64,000 nucleotides of DNA from Kutzneria buriramensis (GCF_003387475.1 NZ_QUNO01000001.1:248001-312000), one strand, 5' to 3'. Numbered from the stretch's first letter, positions 42,401 through 53,400 are shown. Notes: generated from the sequence alone by a model not told the origin. A program made the numbers and translations.

Positions 42401-44248
42401 ATGCAGGTCCGGGTGCTCGGGCAGTTCGAGGTCTCCCTCGGCGACGCCCGCATCACGCCCTCGCAGCCGAAGCTGCGCCAGCTGTTCGCGCTGCTCGCCC
42501 TCAACGCCAACACCGTCGTCCGCGCCGAGCAGCTCATCGAGGAGCTGTGGGGTCCGGAGCCGCCGGGCAAGGCGCTGGGCACCCTCCAGACCTATATGTC
42601 ACACCTGCGCCGGCTGCTCGACGACTCGGCGGTGTCGGTGCTGCACACCCGGCACGTCGGCTACGCGCTGACGCTGCCGGACCAGGACGTCGACGCCGGC
42701 CGGTTCGCCGGCATGGTCTCGCGCGGCCGGTCCGAGCTGGACAGCGGCCACGTCGAGGCGGCGGCGGAGACCTTCCGCGCGGCGCTGGCGGTGTGGCGCG
42801 GGTCGGCGCTGAGCGACGTGGACGTCGGCCCGGTGCTGGAACACCACATCCGCAGCCTGGAGGAGACCAAGGTCGGGGTCATCGACCAGCGCATGGAGGT
42901 CGAGCTGATGCTCGGCCACCACCACCAGGTGATCAACGACCTGAGCACGCTGGTCCGGGACTACCCCTCGCACGAGGGTCTGCACGTCAAGCTGATGATG
43001 GCGCTGCACCTGCTGGGCCGCCGGTCCGAGGCGCTGCACGTGTTCCAGCGCATCCGGTCCACCCTCGTCGACGACCTCGGCCTGGAGCCGGGGCAGCAGC
43101 TGCAACAGGTCCATCGCGGGCTGCTGGTCGGCAATCCGCAGCTCGAGGCGTTGACGCCGACGGGCGCGCTGCGCACCGGAAGCTGGGTCGACCCGCCCGC
43201 GCAGCTGCCGGCCGACCTGCCGGTCTTCGTCGGCCGCGCGGTCGAACTGGCCGCCGCCGAGAGCCAGCTCCAGCAGCCGGCCCGCTCCGCGCCGGCCGTC
43301 GTCTCGGTCGTGGGCCCGCCGGGTTCGGGCAAGACCGCTTTTTCCACACACCTCGCGCATCGCGTCCGGGCCCGGTTCCCGCACGGTCAACTGCACGCCG
43401 ACCTGGCCGAGCAGACGCCGGTCGAGGCGCTCACCGGCTTCCTTCGCGCGATCCGAGGCCCCCGTGCGCAGCTGCCCGACAGTATTGAGGAGCGCAGCCA
43501 CCTGCTCCGGGGCTGGACCGCCGAGCGGCGGGTGTTGGTGCTGGTCGACAACGCCGTGAGCACGGTCGAGCTGGCGCCGCTGATGCCCAGCGGGGGTGGC
43601 TGCGCGGTGATCGTCAGCTGCCGGACCCGGCTGCCGCTGCGCGGCACGAGCCTTGCCGTCGACCTGCTGCCGCTCGCCGAGGACGAGGCCCTCGAACTGC
43701 TCGGCTCCGTGATCGGCTGGCGGCGGCTGCGGGCCGAGCTGCCGCCGGCGCGCCGGCTGATCCGGCTGTTCGACGCCTCGCCGATGGCGCTGGTGGCCGC
43801 GGCCAACCGGCTCGCCATCCGTCCACATTGGACGATCACGGTGCTGCTCGACCGGCTCCGGCACCGCCGGGACTGGCTCGACGAACTGGTCAACGCCCGC
43901 GTCGATCTGATCAACAGCGTCGAGCTGAGCTGCCGCTCGCTCGCGCCGGCCCACCGCAACGCCTTCTTCCAGCTCGCGGCGTCGGTGGACGAGCCGCTGA
44001 CCACGCTGGGTGCGGCCGCGCTGCTCGGCTGCGACCAGCGCACCGCCGAGGCGATCCTCGAGTCGCTGGTCGAGCACCAGCTCGCCACCGTCGACCCGGC
44101 GCAGCCGGAGTCCTTCGCCGGACGGTTCCACTACCGCTTCAGCCCGCTCGTCCGGGTGGCCGCGAGCTCGCTCAGCCAGTTCGCCGCCGCGCCCGCGCCG
44201 CCGGCCGAGGCGAACGACCTCTGGATCCGCCGCGCCCCCTCGGCGTGA
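42401..44248 (+). CDS. SARP/AfsR-family transcriptional regulator with ATPase domain
   Basis: 615 residues from ATG 42401, with GGGAGG 9 nt upstream. The N-terminal winged helix (about 1-90; VRVLGQFEVSLGDARITPS, LNANTVVRAEQLIEELWG) and the bacterial transcriptional activator domain (about 95-245) define a SARP. An NTPase domain follows with Walker A VVGPPGSGKTAFST near residue 310. TPRs are lacking, so it is intermediate in size between small SARPs and AfsR. It lies next to the polyketide operon and is its likely pathway activator. The last 118 bp overlap the 3' end of the convergent glycosyltransferase gene. Confidence 0.88.
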   Translation: MQVRVLGQFEVSLGDARITPSQPKLRQLFALLALNANTVVRAEQLIEELWGPEPPGKALGTLQTYMSHLRRLLDDSAVSVLHTRHVGYALTLPDQDVDAGRFAGMVSRGRSELDSGHVEAAAETFRAALAVWRGSALSDVDVGPVLEHHIRSLEETKVGVIDQRMEVELMLGHHHQVINDLSTLVRDYPSHEGLHVKLMMALHLLGRRSEALHVFQRIRSTLVDDLGLEPGQQLQQVHRGLLVGNPQLEALTPTGALRTGSWVDPPAQLPADLPVFVGRAVELAAAESQLQQPARSAPAVVSVVGPPGSGKTAFSTHLAHRVRARFPHGQLHADLAEQTPVEALTGFLRAIRGPRAQLPDSIEERSHLLRGWTAERRVLVLVDNAVSTVELAPLMPSGGGCAVIVSCRTRLPLRGTSLAVDLLPLAEDEALELLGSVIGWRRLRAELPPARRLIRLFDASPMALVAAANRLAIRPHWTITVLLDRLRHRRDWLDELVNARVDLINSVELSCRSLAPAHRNAFFQLAASVDEPLTTLGAAALLGCDQRTAEAILESLVEHQLATVDPAQPESFAGRFHYRFSPLVRVAASSLSQFAAAPAPPAEANDLWIRRAPSA

Positions 44249-45267
44249 TCCAGCGCCTCGGTGATCGCCGCCCGGAGCTGGTCCGCCGTGACGCGGCCGA
44301 ACCGCACCCGCACGCCCGCGCCGGCGTCGACCACCTGCTGGGCGACGATCGGCTGGTCGTCACGGATCGGCGCGACGACCAGCGGCACCCCGTGGCTCAG
44401 CGTCTCGCACACCGTGTTGTGCCCCGCGTGACAAACCACCACCGCGCACCTGGGCAGCAGCGCCAGCTGGGGAACCCGGCGCACGTCGGTCACCTCGCCC
44501 GTCGGATCGACGACAACGCCTTGGTAGTCGGGCATTTCCGCCAGGGCCTCGATGGCGGTACGGAGGAACTTCTCGCCGGCCTCGGCGTTGGCGGTGCCGA
44601 GCGACACCAGCACCACCGGCCGTCCGTCCAGCTCGGGCAGCGAAGTGCTGTCGGGACGGGCGTTGATCGACGGCCCCACGAAGACGATCTTGCCGTCGAC
44701 CGGCCCGACCAGCTCCTCGGTGCTGAACGCCAGCACGCCGTGCGGGGAGAACCGCAGGTCGTGCGTTGCCGTCGGTGAGCCGTGCCGCTGCCGCAGCCCG
44801 GCGAGCAGGTCGTCCAGCCAGGCCGCGACCTTCGGCATTTCGGCCAGCGGCTGGAGGAGTTCGGCCGAGGTCGTCGCCGAGGTCGCCCACGGGATGTCCC
44901 GGCGTTCTGCCACCAGCGCACCGGCCAGCGCCTGCTGGTCCACCAGCAGCGCATCGGGCCGGAACTCGTCGACGGCAGCGTCCACCAGCGCAACCATGGT
45001 GTCGGCCAGCGGGACGAGGAACTCCTCCCAGAGGAACTTCAGCGACGCGAACCCCCGCAGCTGCGGGGGTCGGCCGGCGACCTGGAACTCCGGCAGGGGC
45101 CGATCCGATGGGAGAAAGGCGGCATTCACATCGAATAACGCAGCGAGTGCGGCCGTAGGCCCGACCCAGCCGACCTCGTGCCCGTCCGCCTTCAGCCGTG
45201 CCGCCACCCCGATCGTCGGGTTGATGTGCCCGACCAGCGGCGGCACGACGAACAGGAACCGGCTCAC
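44131..45267 (-). CDS. MGT-type UDP-glycosyltransferase (GT1)
   Basis: 378 residues from GTG 45267, overlapping the hydrolase stop by 4 bp. The N-terminal lobe is FLFVVPPLVGHINPTIGVAA. The donor-binding motif VVCHAGHNTVCETLSHGVPL is typical of the GT1 enzymes that glycosylate polyketides, macrolides and lipids. It is the last gene of the synthase operon and is expected to transfer a sugar to the operon's lipid product. Its 3' end overlaps the SARP gene in antisense. Confidence 0.85.
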   Translation of the reverse strand: MSRFLFVVPPLVGHINPTIGVAARLKADGHEVGWVGPTAALAALFDVNAAFLPSDRPLPEFQVAGRPPQLRGFASLKFLWEEFLVPLADTMVALVDAAVDEFRPDALLVDQQALAGALVAERRDIPWATSATTSAELLQPLAEMPKVAAWLDDLLAGLRQRHGSPTATHDLRFSPHGVLAFSTEELVGPVDGKIVFVGPSINARPDSTSLPELDGRPVVLVSLGTANAEAGEKFLRTAIEALAEMPDYQGVVVDPTGEVTDVRRVPQLALLPRCAVVVCHAGHNTVCETLSHGVPLVVAPIRDDQPIVAQQVVDAGAGVRVRFGRVTADQLRAAITEALDHAEGARRIQRSFASAGGAGAAANWLSELAATRTSGLKR

Positions 45268-46103
45268 GCGATCAGCGCTCGCGCCTCGGCCACCGCGTCG
45301 ATCCACGGCACGTCGGTGTGGATCCCACGCACCCACGGGATCAGCAGCTCCCGTACCTTGCGATGCGCGTCGACCAGCACCGAATGGTCCTGGCCCGGAA
45401 TCACCACGGTCCGGCAGTGGGACAGAGCGCGCTCGAGGGCGTGCGGATCCCCGCCCTGCAAGCCCTCGCCGCCGAGGATGTGCAGCACAGGCGTCGGCAG
45501 CGAGCGCAGCTCCTCGGCCGACGTCAGCCGGCCGTGCCACACCTCCGAGATCATCGTCGTGGCGAAGAGCTTGGCGGCCGCCTTCCTCGCCAACTTCGCG
45601 TGGTGCGCGCCGTTCTGGGCCTCCAGGTCGAGGAAGGTCTGCTCGCTCGAGAGCTGCTCGGCCATGTAGTCCATGGCCTGCACCATGCGATCCGCCCAGG
45701 GCTGCGTCGGCGGCTCCGACTCGATCGACACGATGCTCGCCACCTGCTCCGGCCGTGCCAGCGCGTGCCCGAACGCGACGGTGCCGCCGAAGCTGTTGCC
45801 CACCAGGTGAACCGGGCCCTCGATCTCCAGGACGTCCAGCAGTGCGCCGAGATCGCCGACGAAGTGCTGGAATGTGTAGCCCGTGTCGGGGCATTCGCTG
45901 CGGCCGTGGCCGCGCAGGTCGTAGGCGAGCACGTTGATCCCGGCCGCGGCTACCGGCGCGGCCAGCGTCAGGTAGAAGCTGGCCAGGCTGTCCGTGCCGA
46001 GGCCGTGGATGAACACCACCGTCGGCGCGGCCGCCGGGTCCACGCCCTTGGCGTCCATCCGCTGGTAGTGCGTGTTGTTGCCGTTGGCCAGGATCTTGCC
46101 CAC
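45264..46103 (-). CDS. Alpha/beta hydrolase, probable product-release or editing enzyme
   Basis: 279 residues from GTG 46103, 1 bp after the ACP stop. Oxyanion region VVFIHGLGTDSLASF, RGHGRSE motif, nucleophile elbow LVGNSFGGTVAFG with Ser near residue 108, catalytic His in PGQDHSVLVDAH near residue 243. The neighbouring synthases have no thioesterase domain, so this protein is a reasonable candidate for chain release or for editing. It could also hydrolyse or esterify the finished product. Confidence 0.8.
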   Translation of the reverse strand: MGKILANGNNTHYQRMDAKGVDPAAAPTVVFIHGLGTDSLASFYLTLAAPVAAAGINVLAYDLRGHGRSECPDTGYTFQHFVGDLGALLDVLEIEGPVHLVGNSFGGTVAFGHALARPEQVASIVSIESEPPTQPWADRMVQAMDYMAEQLSSEQTFLDLEAQNGAHHAKLARKAAAKLFATTMISEVWHGRLTSAEELRSLPTPVLHILGGEGLQGGDPHALERALSHCRTVVIPGQDHSVLVDAHRKVRELLIPWVRGIHTDVPWIDAVAEARALIA

Positions 46104-46104
46104 G

Positions 46105-46407
46105 TCAGCCTCCCGCGCGCGCCAGCGCCGTCACCACGAAGTCGACCAGGTCGCCGACCTTGAGCGCGATCACCTCGTCGAGGTCCTTGTCGGCCAGGAA
46201 CTCGGCCAGGTTCACCGGCTCGCCCCAGCGCTCCGAGATCAACGCGGTCAGCGTGACCAGGTCGATGCTCTCCAGCTCCAGGTCCTCGTTGAACGACGTG
46301 CCCTCGTCGATCTCCACGTCGTCCACGCCCAACTCGGCGAGCACGGTCCGCAGCATGCCGGCGATCTCGGCGAACACGACGTCACGGGACGCCTCGGTGG
46401 TGGTCAT
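46105..46407 (-). CDS. Free-standing acyl carrier protein
   Basis: 100 residues. The phosphopantetheine attachment Ser is in DLELESIDLVTLTALISERW near residue 47. The protein is acidic with four helices as expected. Its start overlaps the stop of the second synthase (ATGA), so expression is coupled. It probably carries the extender, the starter or the released chain between the two synthases and the tailoring enzymes. Confidence 0.88.
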   Translation of the reverse strand: MTTTEASRDVVFAEIAGMLRTVLAELGVDDVEIDEGTSFNEDLELESIDLVTLTALISERWGEPVNLAEFLADKDLDEVIALKVGDLVDFVVTALARAGG

Positions 46408-49400
46408 TCGTCCTCCTGATCGGCGGGACCGGCGGTCCACGCGACGACGTACTGCCGGGCCGGCAGGTCTGCTGGATTGCTGACGACCGCGCGCCGCCGG
46501 CCGTCGGTCGACGGGGCGTCGATCGCGATGCTCACGGGCGCCCGCCCGAACCGCGCGATCGCCACCCCGAGCTCGTCCTTGTGCGCCAGGGACACCGAGA
46601 CCTCCGGCAGCGGGAAGCCGTTGTTGCCGGCGACCGTGACCCGGCCGTCGGCGGTGTCGGAGACCAGGACCTCCGCCGGGAACACCGGCCCGGAACCGTT
46701 GTCCCACAACAGGTTGCGCACGGCGTCCTTGACGGCGATCCGACCGAGCAGCCAGTGCCGGCGGTTGCGGGGCGGCAGCTGGTCGTAGCAGGCCCGCTCG
46801 CGGCCGCTGAGGTACTTGCTCAGGTACAGCTCGCGCGAGGCCAGGTCGGGCCACCGCTCGGCGACCGCCACCCAGCCGCCGGGCTGCCGCTGCGACAACG
46901 CGTTCCGCTCGGGGAACCGCCACGCCTCGTCCAGGTCCATGTGGCTGTCGAACCGCCGGTCGCGCCAGTCGGTGATCTCCGCCCACACCACGCCGTTCAC
47001 CGTCAGCTGGGCGTCGACCTGGTAGAGCCGCTCGCTGACGTCGACGACCTTGATCAGGCAGTCGACCGGCGTGCCGGGGGCCGGGTGCGGGCCGAAGAAC
47101 TCGATGCGGCCCATCTGCACCGGGAAGGCGATCCGCTTCTCGGTCTGCGTCACCCAGATCCAGTAGCCCAGCAGCTGGCCGACGTTGTCGAGCAGGCCGC
47201 CGGGCACGTCCGGGGTGGTGATCACGCCGCTGACGTGGTGCGTCCCGACGCTGGTCAGCGCGGTGATGCCTTGCAGCGCCGGGCCGTGGAACATCACGCG
47301 CCGCTCGTAGAACTCGCGGGCGGTCATGTCCGGCGTGCTGCGCGCGCTCGCCGCCACCGACCAGGCCGATTGCGGCCGGGGGGCCCAGTCCGGCGTCAGC
47401 TCCACGGTGGCCTGCGAGTGATCGCCGACCGCCACCCGCACCCGATCCGGACCGATCGGCTCGGCGGTGATCGTCACGTCCGTCGCCGGCGCGCCGATGA
47501 GCCACCGCAGCAGCTTGACGTCGTGCACCCGCACCGCCTTGAGGCCGGGTGCGGCCTCCTCGGCGGCGTCCATCATGAGCTGGATCAGGGTCGTGCCCGG
47601 CACCACCGGCCGGCGGTCGGCGAGATCGGGCCAGCCTTCCCGCTGCGGGGCAAAGCAGTGGTCGAGCAGGAACGGCATCACGTCGGTCGAGATGGTCATC
47701 CGCTTGGTCAGCGACCGAACCGAGGGCCGTTGCCGTGCGGCCATCACCTGCGCGGCCGACTCGGCGGTCTCGCGGAGCAGCGCCTCAAGCTCCGCGGCAA
47801 TGGGGAAATCGGCGGTCAGGGTGTCCAAACGGGACGGACCGGTGCTGATCGTGGTGTCGACCGAGACCAGCGGCGAGCCGAGTTGCAAGGTGACGGGCTG
47901 TCGCGTCGGCTCCACCACCGAGAAGTCCGGCGACGCGCCTTCCACCCACAGCGCCGCCGCGACCAGGCGCAGTTGTTCGACCCCGCCGCGGTGCGTCGAA
48001 TTCGCCGCGACGGTCAGGTGATCGGCGCCCTTCAGGGTGTCGTCGATCAGCGAGCCGAGCTGGCCGGCGCCGACCTGTACGAACACCCTGATGCCGGACT
48101 CGTGCATCGCGCGCACGGTGGCCCGGAACCGGACCGGCTCGATCAGGTGCCGGATGTAGAGGTCGCGGATGCCGTCCGGGTCGGTCGGGTACGGCGAGGC
48201 CGTGGTGGCCGACCAGATCGGCAGCGCCGGCCGGCCCATGTCCAGCCGGTCGGCGAGCTCCACGAACGGTTCGAGGAACGGCTTGAGCATCGGCGTGTGG
48301 AAGCCGGAGCGGAACGGCAGCACCTGGCTGATCACCGCGCCCTTGCGGAACTCGGCGACCAGCTCGGCGATCTCGTCCGGCGGCCCGCAGACGATGGTCT
48401 GGTTGGGCGAGTTGTCGTGCGACAGCACGATGTCCGGCCGGTCGGCGATCGCCGCCGCGACCCGGTCGACGCCGCAGCCGATGGTGGCGAACTCGACCCC
48501 CGGCACCTCGACCGACGTCGGATCGAACGCGGCGAGCTGGTCCTCCACCGCGCGGTCGGAGAACATGCCGCTGACCGACATCGCGGTCCACTCGCCGATG
48601 CTGTGCCCGGCCAGCGCCGTCGGCACGATGCCCATGCGCCGCAGCGCGCCGTCCAGCAGCCGGCCGACGCCGAGCACGCTCATGCCGTGCCGGCCGAGGT
48701 CGCCGTTGCCGACGGTTCGCCGGATGAGCCCGAAATGGTCGGCGACGTCGTCCACGCGCGGGTCGAAGTCGGCCTCCAGCCCGGGAAAGACGAACGCGAT
48801 GCCGGCATTGCCCCGTAGCAGCGGTTCCGGGCTGAACCAGACGTTGCTGCGGCCGCGCCACGGCACACCCTTGGCGATGACCTTCTCCGCCAGCGCCGTC
48901 TTCTTCGGCGTCGGCTCGACGATGGCCAGACGAAGGCGGCCGACCTCGTGGTTCCGGCCGTCCTTGAGCCGTCGGAGCAGCTCATCGGGCGTGTTCGCGG
49001 CGATCCGCAGCACCTTCGCGGGCTCGGTGACGGTGATCGTCGCCGGCGCGGGCTTCGGCGCCGGCGCCTGCTCCAGCACCACATGCGCGTTGATTCCGCC
49101 GAACCCGAACGCGTTGACGCCGGCACGCCGGACCGTGTCGGTCCACGCCTCCGCCGTGTCGATCGGCCGGAACCGGGTGGCGGCCAGCGCCGGGTTCGGG
49201 TCGTCGCAGTGCAGCGTCGGCAGCAGAACCCCGTGGTGCACGGCCAAAGCCGCTTTCACCAGGCCCGCGATGCCGGCGGCCGGCATGGTGTGGCCGATCA
49301 TCGACTTCACCGAGCCGATCACCGCGTGCCGGCGCTTCGGCCCGCCGAAAACCGTGGCCAGCGTGGAAAGTTCGGCCGCGTCGCCGGCGGGGGTGGCCGT

Positions 49401-50438
49401 GCCGTGCGCTTCGAGCAGACCGACGGAACCGTCCTCCGAGGGATCCAGTCCGGCCGCCGCCCAGGCCTTGCGGACGGCCAGGACCTGCCCGCCGGGATCG
49501 GGGTTGAACAGGCTGGCACTGCGGCCGTCGCTGGCGACGCCGGTGCCCCGCACCACGGCGTAGATCCGGTCGCCGTCGCGCTCCGCGTCCGCCAACCGCT
49601 TGAGCACCACCACGCCGGTGCCCTCGCCGATCAGGATGCCGTCGGCGTCGCGGTGGAACGGGCGGATCCGCTGGCTGGTCGAGAGCGCCCTGAGCTGCGT
49701 GAACACGCTCCAGAACGTGATGTCGTGGCAGTGGTGCACGCCGCCGGCCAGCACCACGTCGCAGCGGCCGCTGGTCAACTCGTGCACCGCATGGTCGACA
49801 GCGATCAGCGACGAGGCGCAGGCGGCGTCGACCGTGTACGCCGGGCCGCGGAGATCGAGCCGGTTCGCCACGCGTGAGGCCGCCAGGTTCGGCACCAGGC
49901 CGATCGCCGATTCCGGTTGCTCCGGGCCGAGCTGCTCGGTGAACGCCGCACGCACGCGTTCCAACTCGGCGTCGCCGATGCCCGGCACCAGCTCGCCGAG
50001 CGTGCGCACCAGTTGCACCGCCGTGCGGACGCGTTGGTCGAGCCGCACGACGCCCGGCGTCAGGTAGCCGCCGCGGCCGAGGATCACGCCGATCCGGTCG
50101 CGCGCCGGCATTCGGTCGTCGCCGCCGGCGTCGGCGATCGCGGACGCCGCCACCCGCATCGCGATCAGCTGGTCCGGCTCCGCGCCGGCCACCGAGTTCG
50201 GCATGATCCCGAACCGGGTCGGGTCCACGTCCGCGTACTCGTCGACGAACCCGCCGCGCCGGCAGTACAGCCGGTCCGCCCGCGCCGAGCCCGCCGGGTC
50301 GTAGTAGGCGGGATCCCAGCGGTGCTCGGGCACGTCGGTGATCGCGTCCACGCCGGTGACCAGATTCCGCCAGTACGTCTGGAGATCCGGCGCGCCCGGC
50401 AGCAGCACCGACATGCCGACGATCGCGACATCGGGCAT
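46404..50438 (-). CDS. PUFA-synthase-like polyketide synthase: KS-AT-DH with C-terminal phosphopantetheinyl transferase-like domain
   Basis: 1,344 residues from ATG 50438, 5 bp after the stop of the first synthase; a GTG at 50447 is an alternative. KS (about 1-455): Cys207 in VDAACASS, His345 in LEAHGTATP, His383 in SMIGHTMPAAG. AT (about 545-835): Ser613 in AGHSIGEW. DH-like double hotdog (about 915-1190): His927 in FLLDHCFAP and a second half with LLDNVGQLLGYW. The last 140 residues (LGRIAVKDAVRNLLWD, VSVSLAHKDELGVAIA) resemble Sfp-type phosphopantetheinyl transferases, which could self-activate the system. The layout recalls PfaB/PfaC plus a PfaE-like part and the S. coelicolor SCO0124-0129 type cluster. 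Confidence 0.85.
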   Translation of the reverse strand: MPDVAIVGMSVLLPGAPDLQTYWRNLVTGVDAITDVPEHRWDPAYYDPAGSARADRLYCRRGGFVDEYADVDPTRFGIMPNSVAGAEPDQLIAMRVAASAIADAGGDDRMPARDRIGVILGRGGYLTPGVVRLDQRVRTAVQLVRTLGELVPGIGDAELERVRAAFTEQLGPEQPESAIGLVPNLAASRVANRLDLRGPAYTVDAACASSLIAVDHAVHELTSGRCDVVLAGGVHHCHDITFWSVFTQLRALSTSQRIRPFHRDADGILIGEGTGVVVLKRLADAERDGDRIYAVVRGTGVASDGRSASLFNPDPGGQVLAVRKAWAAAGLDPSEDGSVGLLEAHGTATPAGDAAELSTLATVFGGPKRRHAVIGSVKSMIGHTMPAAGIAGLVKAALAVHHGVLLPTLHCDDPNPALAATRFRPIDTAEAWTDTVRRAGVNAFGFGGINAHVVLEQAPAPKPAPATITVTEPAKVLRIAANTPDELLRRLKDGRNHEVGRLRLAIVEPTPKKTALAEKVIAKGVPWRGRSNVWFSPEPLLRGNAGIAFVFPGLEADFDPRVDDVADHFGLIRRTVGNGDLGRHGMSVLGVGRLLDGALRRMGIVPTALAGHSIGEWTAMSVSGMFSDRAVEDQLAAFDPTSVEVPGVEFATIGCGVDRVAAAIADRPDIVLSHDNSPNQTIVCGPPDEIAELVAEFRKGAVISQVLPFRSGFHTPMLKPFLEPFVELADRLDMGRPALPIWSATTASPYPTDPDGIRDLYIRHLIEPVRFRATVRAMHESGIRVFVQVGAGQLGSLIDDTLKGADHLTVAANSTHRGGVEQLRLVAAALWVEGASPDFSVVEPTRQPVTLQLGSPLVSVDTTISTGPSRLDTLTADFPIAAELEALLRETAESAAQVMAARQRPSVRSLTKRMTISTDVMPFLLDHCFAPQREGWPDLADRRPVVPGTTLIQLMMDAAEEAAPGLKAVRVHDVKLLRWLIGAPATDVTITAEPIGPDRVRVAVGDHSQATVELTPDWAPRPQSAWSVAASARSTPDMTAREFYERRVMFHGPALQGITALTSVGTHHVSGVITTPDVPGGLLDNVGQLLGYWIWVTQTEKRIAFPVQMGRIEFFGPHPAPGTPVDCLIKVVDVSERLYQVDAQLTVNGVVWAEITDWRDRRFDSHMDLDEAWRFPERNALSQRQPGGWVAVAERWPDLASRELYLSKYLSGRERACYDQLPPRNRRHWLLGRIAVKDAVRNLLWDNGSGPVFPAEVLVSDTADGRVTVAGNNGFPLPEVSVSLAHKDELGVAIARFGRAPVSIAIDAPSTDGRRRAVVSNPADLPARQYVVAWTAGPADQEDE

Positions 50439-50443
50439 CGGCG

Positions 50444-53400
50444 TCACCAACCGGAGGCCGTGTAGACCACGGCGCGCACGTCGTCGCGGCCGAAGGCGAG
50501 CTCCCGCAGCAGGGCCATCACGCCCTCCTCCGGGTCGATCAGCTCGATCCCGCGGCGGCCGTACTCCTGCTGGAGCTCCGGCGTGACCATGCCGCCGTGG
50601 CGAGCGTCCGGCGCCCACGGTCCCCAGTGGACGGTCAGTGCCCGATTGCCTGTACGCGTGGCCCACAACGCGCCCAGCGTCTGCAAAGCGTCGTTCGCCG
50701 CCGAGTAGTCGATCTGCCCGCGATTGCCCAGCGCAGCCGCGATGCTGCCGAACAGCGTCACGAATCGCGGCGGCGTCGGCAGTTCCTCGATGGCCGACAG
50801 CAACGCCCGCGCCCCGTCGACCTTCGTGTCGAACACGCGCCGGAACGAGTCCGCGTCCTTGTCGGCGATCAGCTTGTCCTCGATCACGCCGGCGGCGTAG
50901 CAGACCCCGTCGATGCGGCCCCGATCCGTATAGATCTCCTTGACGATGCGGTGCAAGGCCTCCTGGTCACGGACGTCTGTCGAGTGGTAGCCGACCGTGC
51001 TGCCCAGTGCCCGCAGCTCGTCCAGGGTCGACCGCACCTCCCGCGCCGCGAGGATCTGCGCCGTCCTGGCCTCGATCTCCGCCGGCGAGCGCAGTCCCTG
51101 GGCGATCAGCGCCTGCCGCAATGCCGCCTTGTCCGTCGCGGACGCCGTCGCCGGATCCTCCGGCTCCGCCGGCAACTGCGTGCGGCCGATCAGTTCGATG
51201 TGGCATCCGCTGGTCATGGCCAGCTTTGCCGCGAACTGCGCCGTGATCCCGCGCGCCCCGCCGACCAGCAGCACCACGGAGTCCCGGTTCAGGCCGATCG
51301 CCTGCGCCTCCGCCGTGCCGTCGCCCGCCGGTCCCGCGCCCGTCGTGCCGAGCGATCCCAGATCCACCGCCCGCATGTCGATGGTCATGCGGGCACCGTC
51401 GCCCCGTACCACCACCGGGTGCCGGTCGTCCGCCAGCAACTCCGTGAGCAGGCCCTTCGCCGCGTCCGTCGCCTCCACCTCGATCAACTTCGCGGTCGTC
51501 TCCGGGTACTCGCGGGAGATCGTCCGGAAGAAGCCACGGAGCCCCACCACCCGGTCGTCGGCGCGCTCCGCCACCGGCGACACGGCGACCACCCACCGCG
51601 GATTGCCGGCCAGTGCCGCCTTGAACTCGGTGAACGCCCCCGGCAGGACCGGGTCGTCGCCAGGGGAGAGAGCCCCGAGGTACAGGAGGTTGTCGGCGTT
51701 GCCGGTGACGGACGCGTGGTGCTCGGAGAGGGCGGCCGTCACCTCGGCGACGAGCTCTGGCTGGCCGCCGATGATGCGGAACTCCCGGCCGGCCAGCACG
51801 GTCGGTTCGAGCAGGCGAGCCGCCCCGACGTCCGTCGGCACGAGTTCGAACCGCTGCGGCGCCCGACCCGATGCAGGGAAGGACGCCTTACCCTCGTCCA
51901 ATGCAGGGAAGGCGTCCTTCCCTGCATCAATGGGAGCGGTGAACAGGTCCGCGATCTGCTGGGCGGTGCGGGCCTTGGTGAGCTCCTCCACGTCCGCGCT
52001 GACCGAGCCCAGCCGCCCGACCAGCGTGCCGGCGATCTCGGTGCGCTTGATGGAGTCGATGGACAGGTCGGCCTCGAGATCCAGCGTCGGGTCGATCATG
52101 TCGGTGGGGTAGCCGGTCTGCTGGCTGATGACGTCCAGCACGGTGGTCAGCACGTCGGCGACGACCACGGGTTCGGGCTCGGGGACCGGCACGGCCACCG
52201 GGATCTCGACCACCGGCGGCGGGGCGATGTGCTCGACGATCCGGGCCGGGGCGTTGGCCGCGCCGCCGAAGTAGCTGAGCAGCACGTCCCGCTGCGCGGC
52301 GATCATCTCGCGGCTGGTGCGCAGGTACTCGCTGATCAGCGCGTCCTGACCGGCGCTCGGCTGGCCCATCGACAACTCCACTCGTCGGGCGGGTGTCAGC
52401 CCGCCGGTCAGGTACTGCCCGTCGGCCGTGCGGACCAGCTGGCCGTCGATCGTCCAACCGGGACGCCTCGGCGGGGTGGAAGTGCTGACGTCCACGGCGT
52501 CGCGGCCGTGGAACAGCCAGCTCGTGCGCACCGGCGCGCCGGAGACGGCGAGGTGGGCGGCGGCGGAGAGGAAGCCGCGCACGCCGCCGTCGGTGGTGAC
52601 GCGGACGTGCGGCCGGTCGCCGAGGATGGCGTCGACCAGCCGGGTGAGCACCCTGCCCGGCCCGACCTCGACGAACACCCGCGCGCCGGCCTCGTACATC
52701 GACTCGATCTGGTCGACGAACCGGACGGCGGCGCCGATCTGCGCGGCCAGTTCCGTACGGACATCGCCGGCGTACGGGGCGGCGGTGCGGTTGGACCACA
52801 CCGGCAGCTCGGGTTGACGTACGTCCTGTGTGGACAGGAAGTCGCCGAATGCGTCAGAAGCCCCGGCCACCAGCGGGCTGTGGAAGGCGCACGACACCTG
52901 GATCTGCTTGCCGGAGACGCCGGCGGCGCGCAGGGTCTCCACGGCCCGGCGCACCTGGTCGGTCGGCCCGGAGATCACGGTCTGCCGAGGGGCGTTGTGG
53001 TTGGCCAGCACCAGATCCTCGGTGAGCACGGCGGCCACGTCGTCGGCGGTTCCGCTGATCGCCGCCATGGAACCCGGGTCGGTGCCGGTCGCACCGAGGA
53101 TGCTCTCCGCCCGGGCCCGGCTCAGTGCCAACAGCGTTGCCGGCCCGAAGGAACCGGCGGCGCTCAACGCGACGAGCTCGCCGTAACTGTGACCGGCCAA
53201 CAGATCCGGCGTCACGCCGAGGCGGCCGAGCAGCTGGTTGACGGCGAGGCCGGCGATGCCGAGCGCCGGCTGTGCGGCGCGGGTGTCGGTGATCCGTGCC
53301 TTGCTGGCGGCCGCGGCGTCCGGGGAGAACGCGGCCGGCGGGAAGATCGCATCGGCCCAGTCCCGGCCCAGGTGCAGCAGGTGCTGGATCTCCGGGAACG

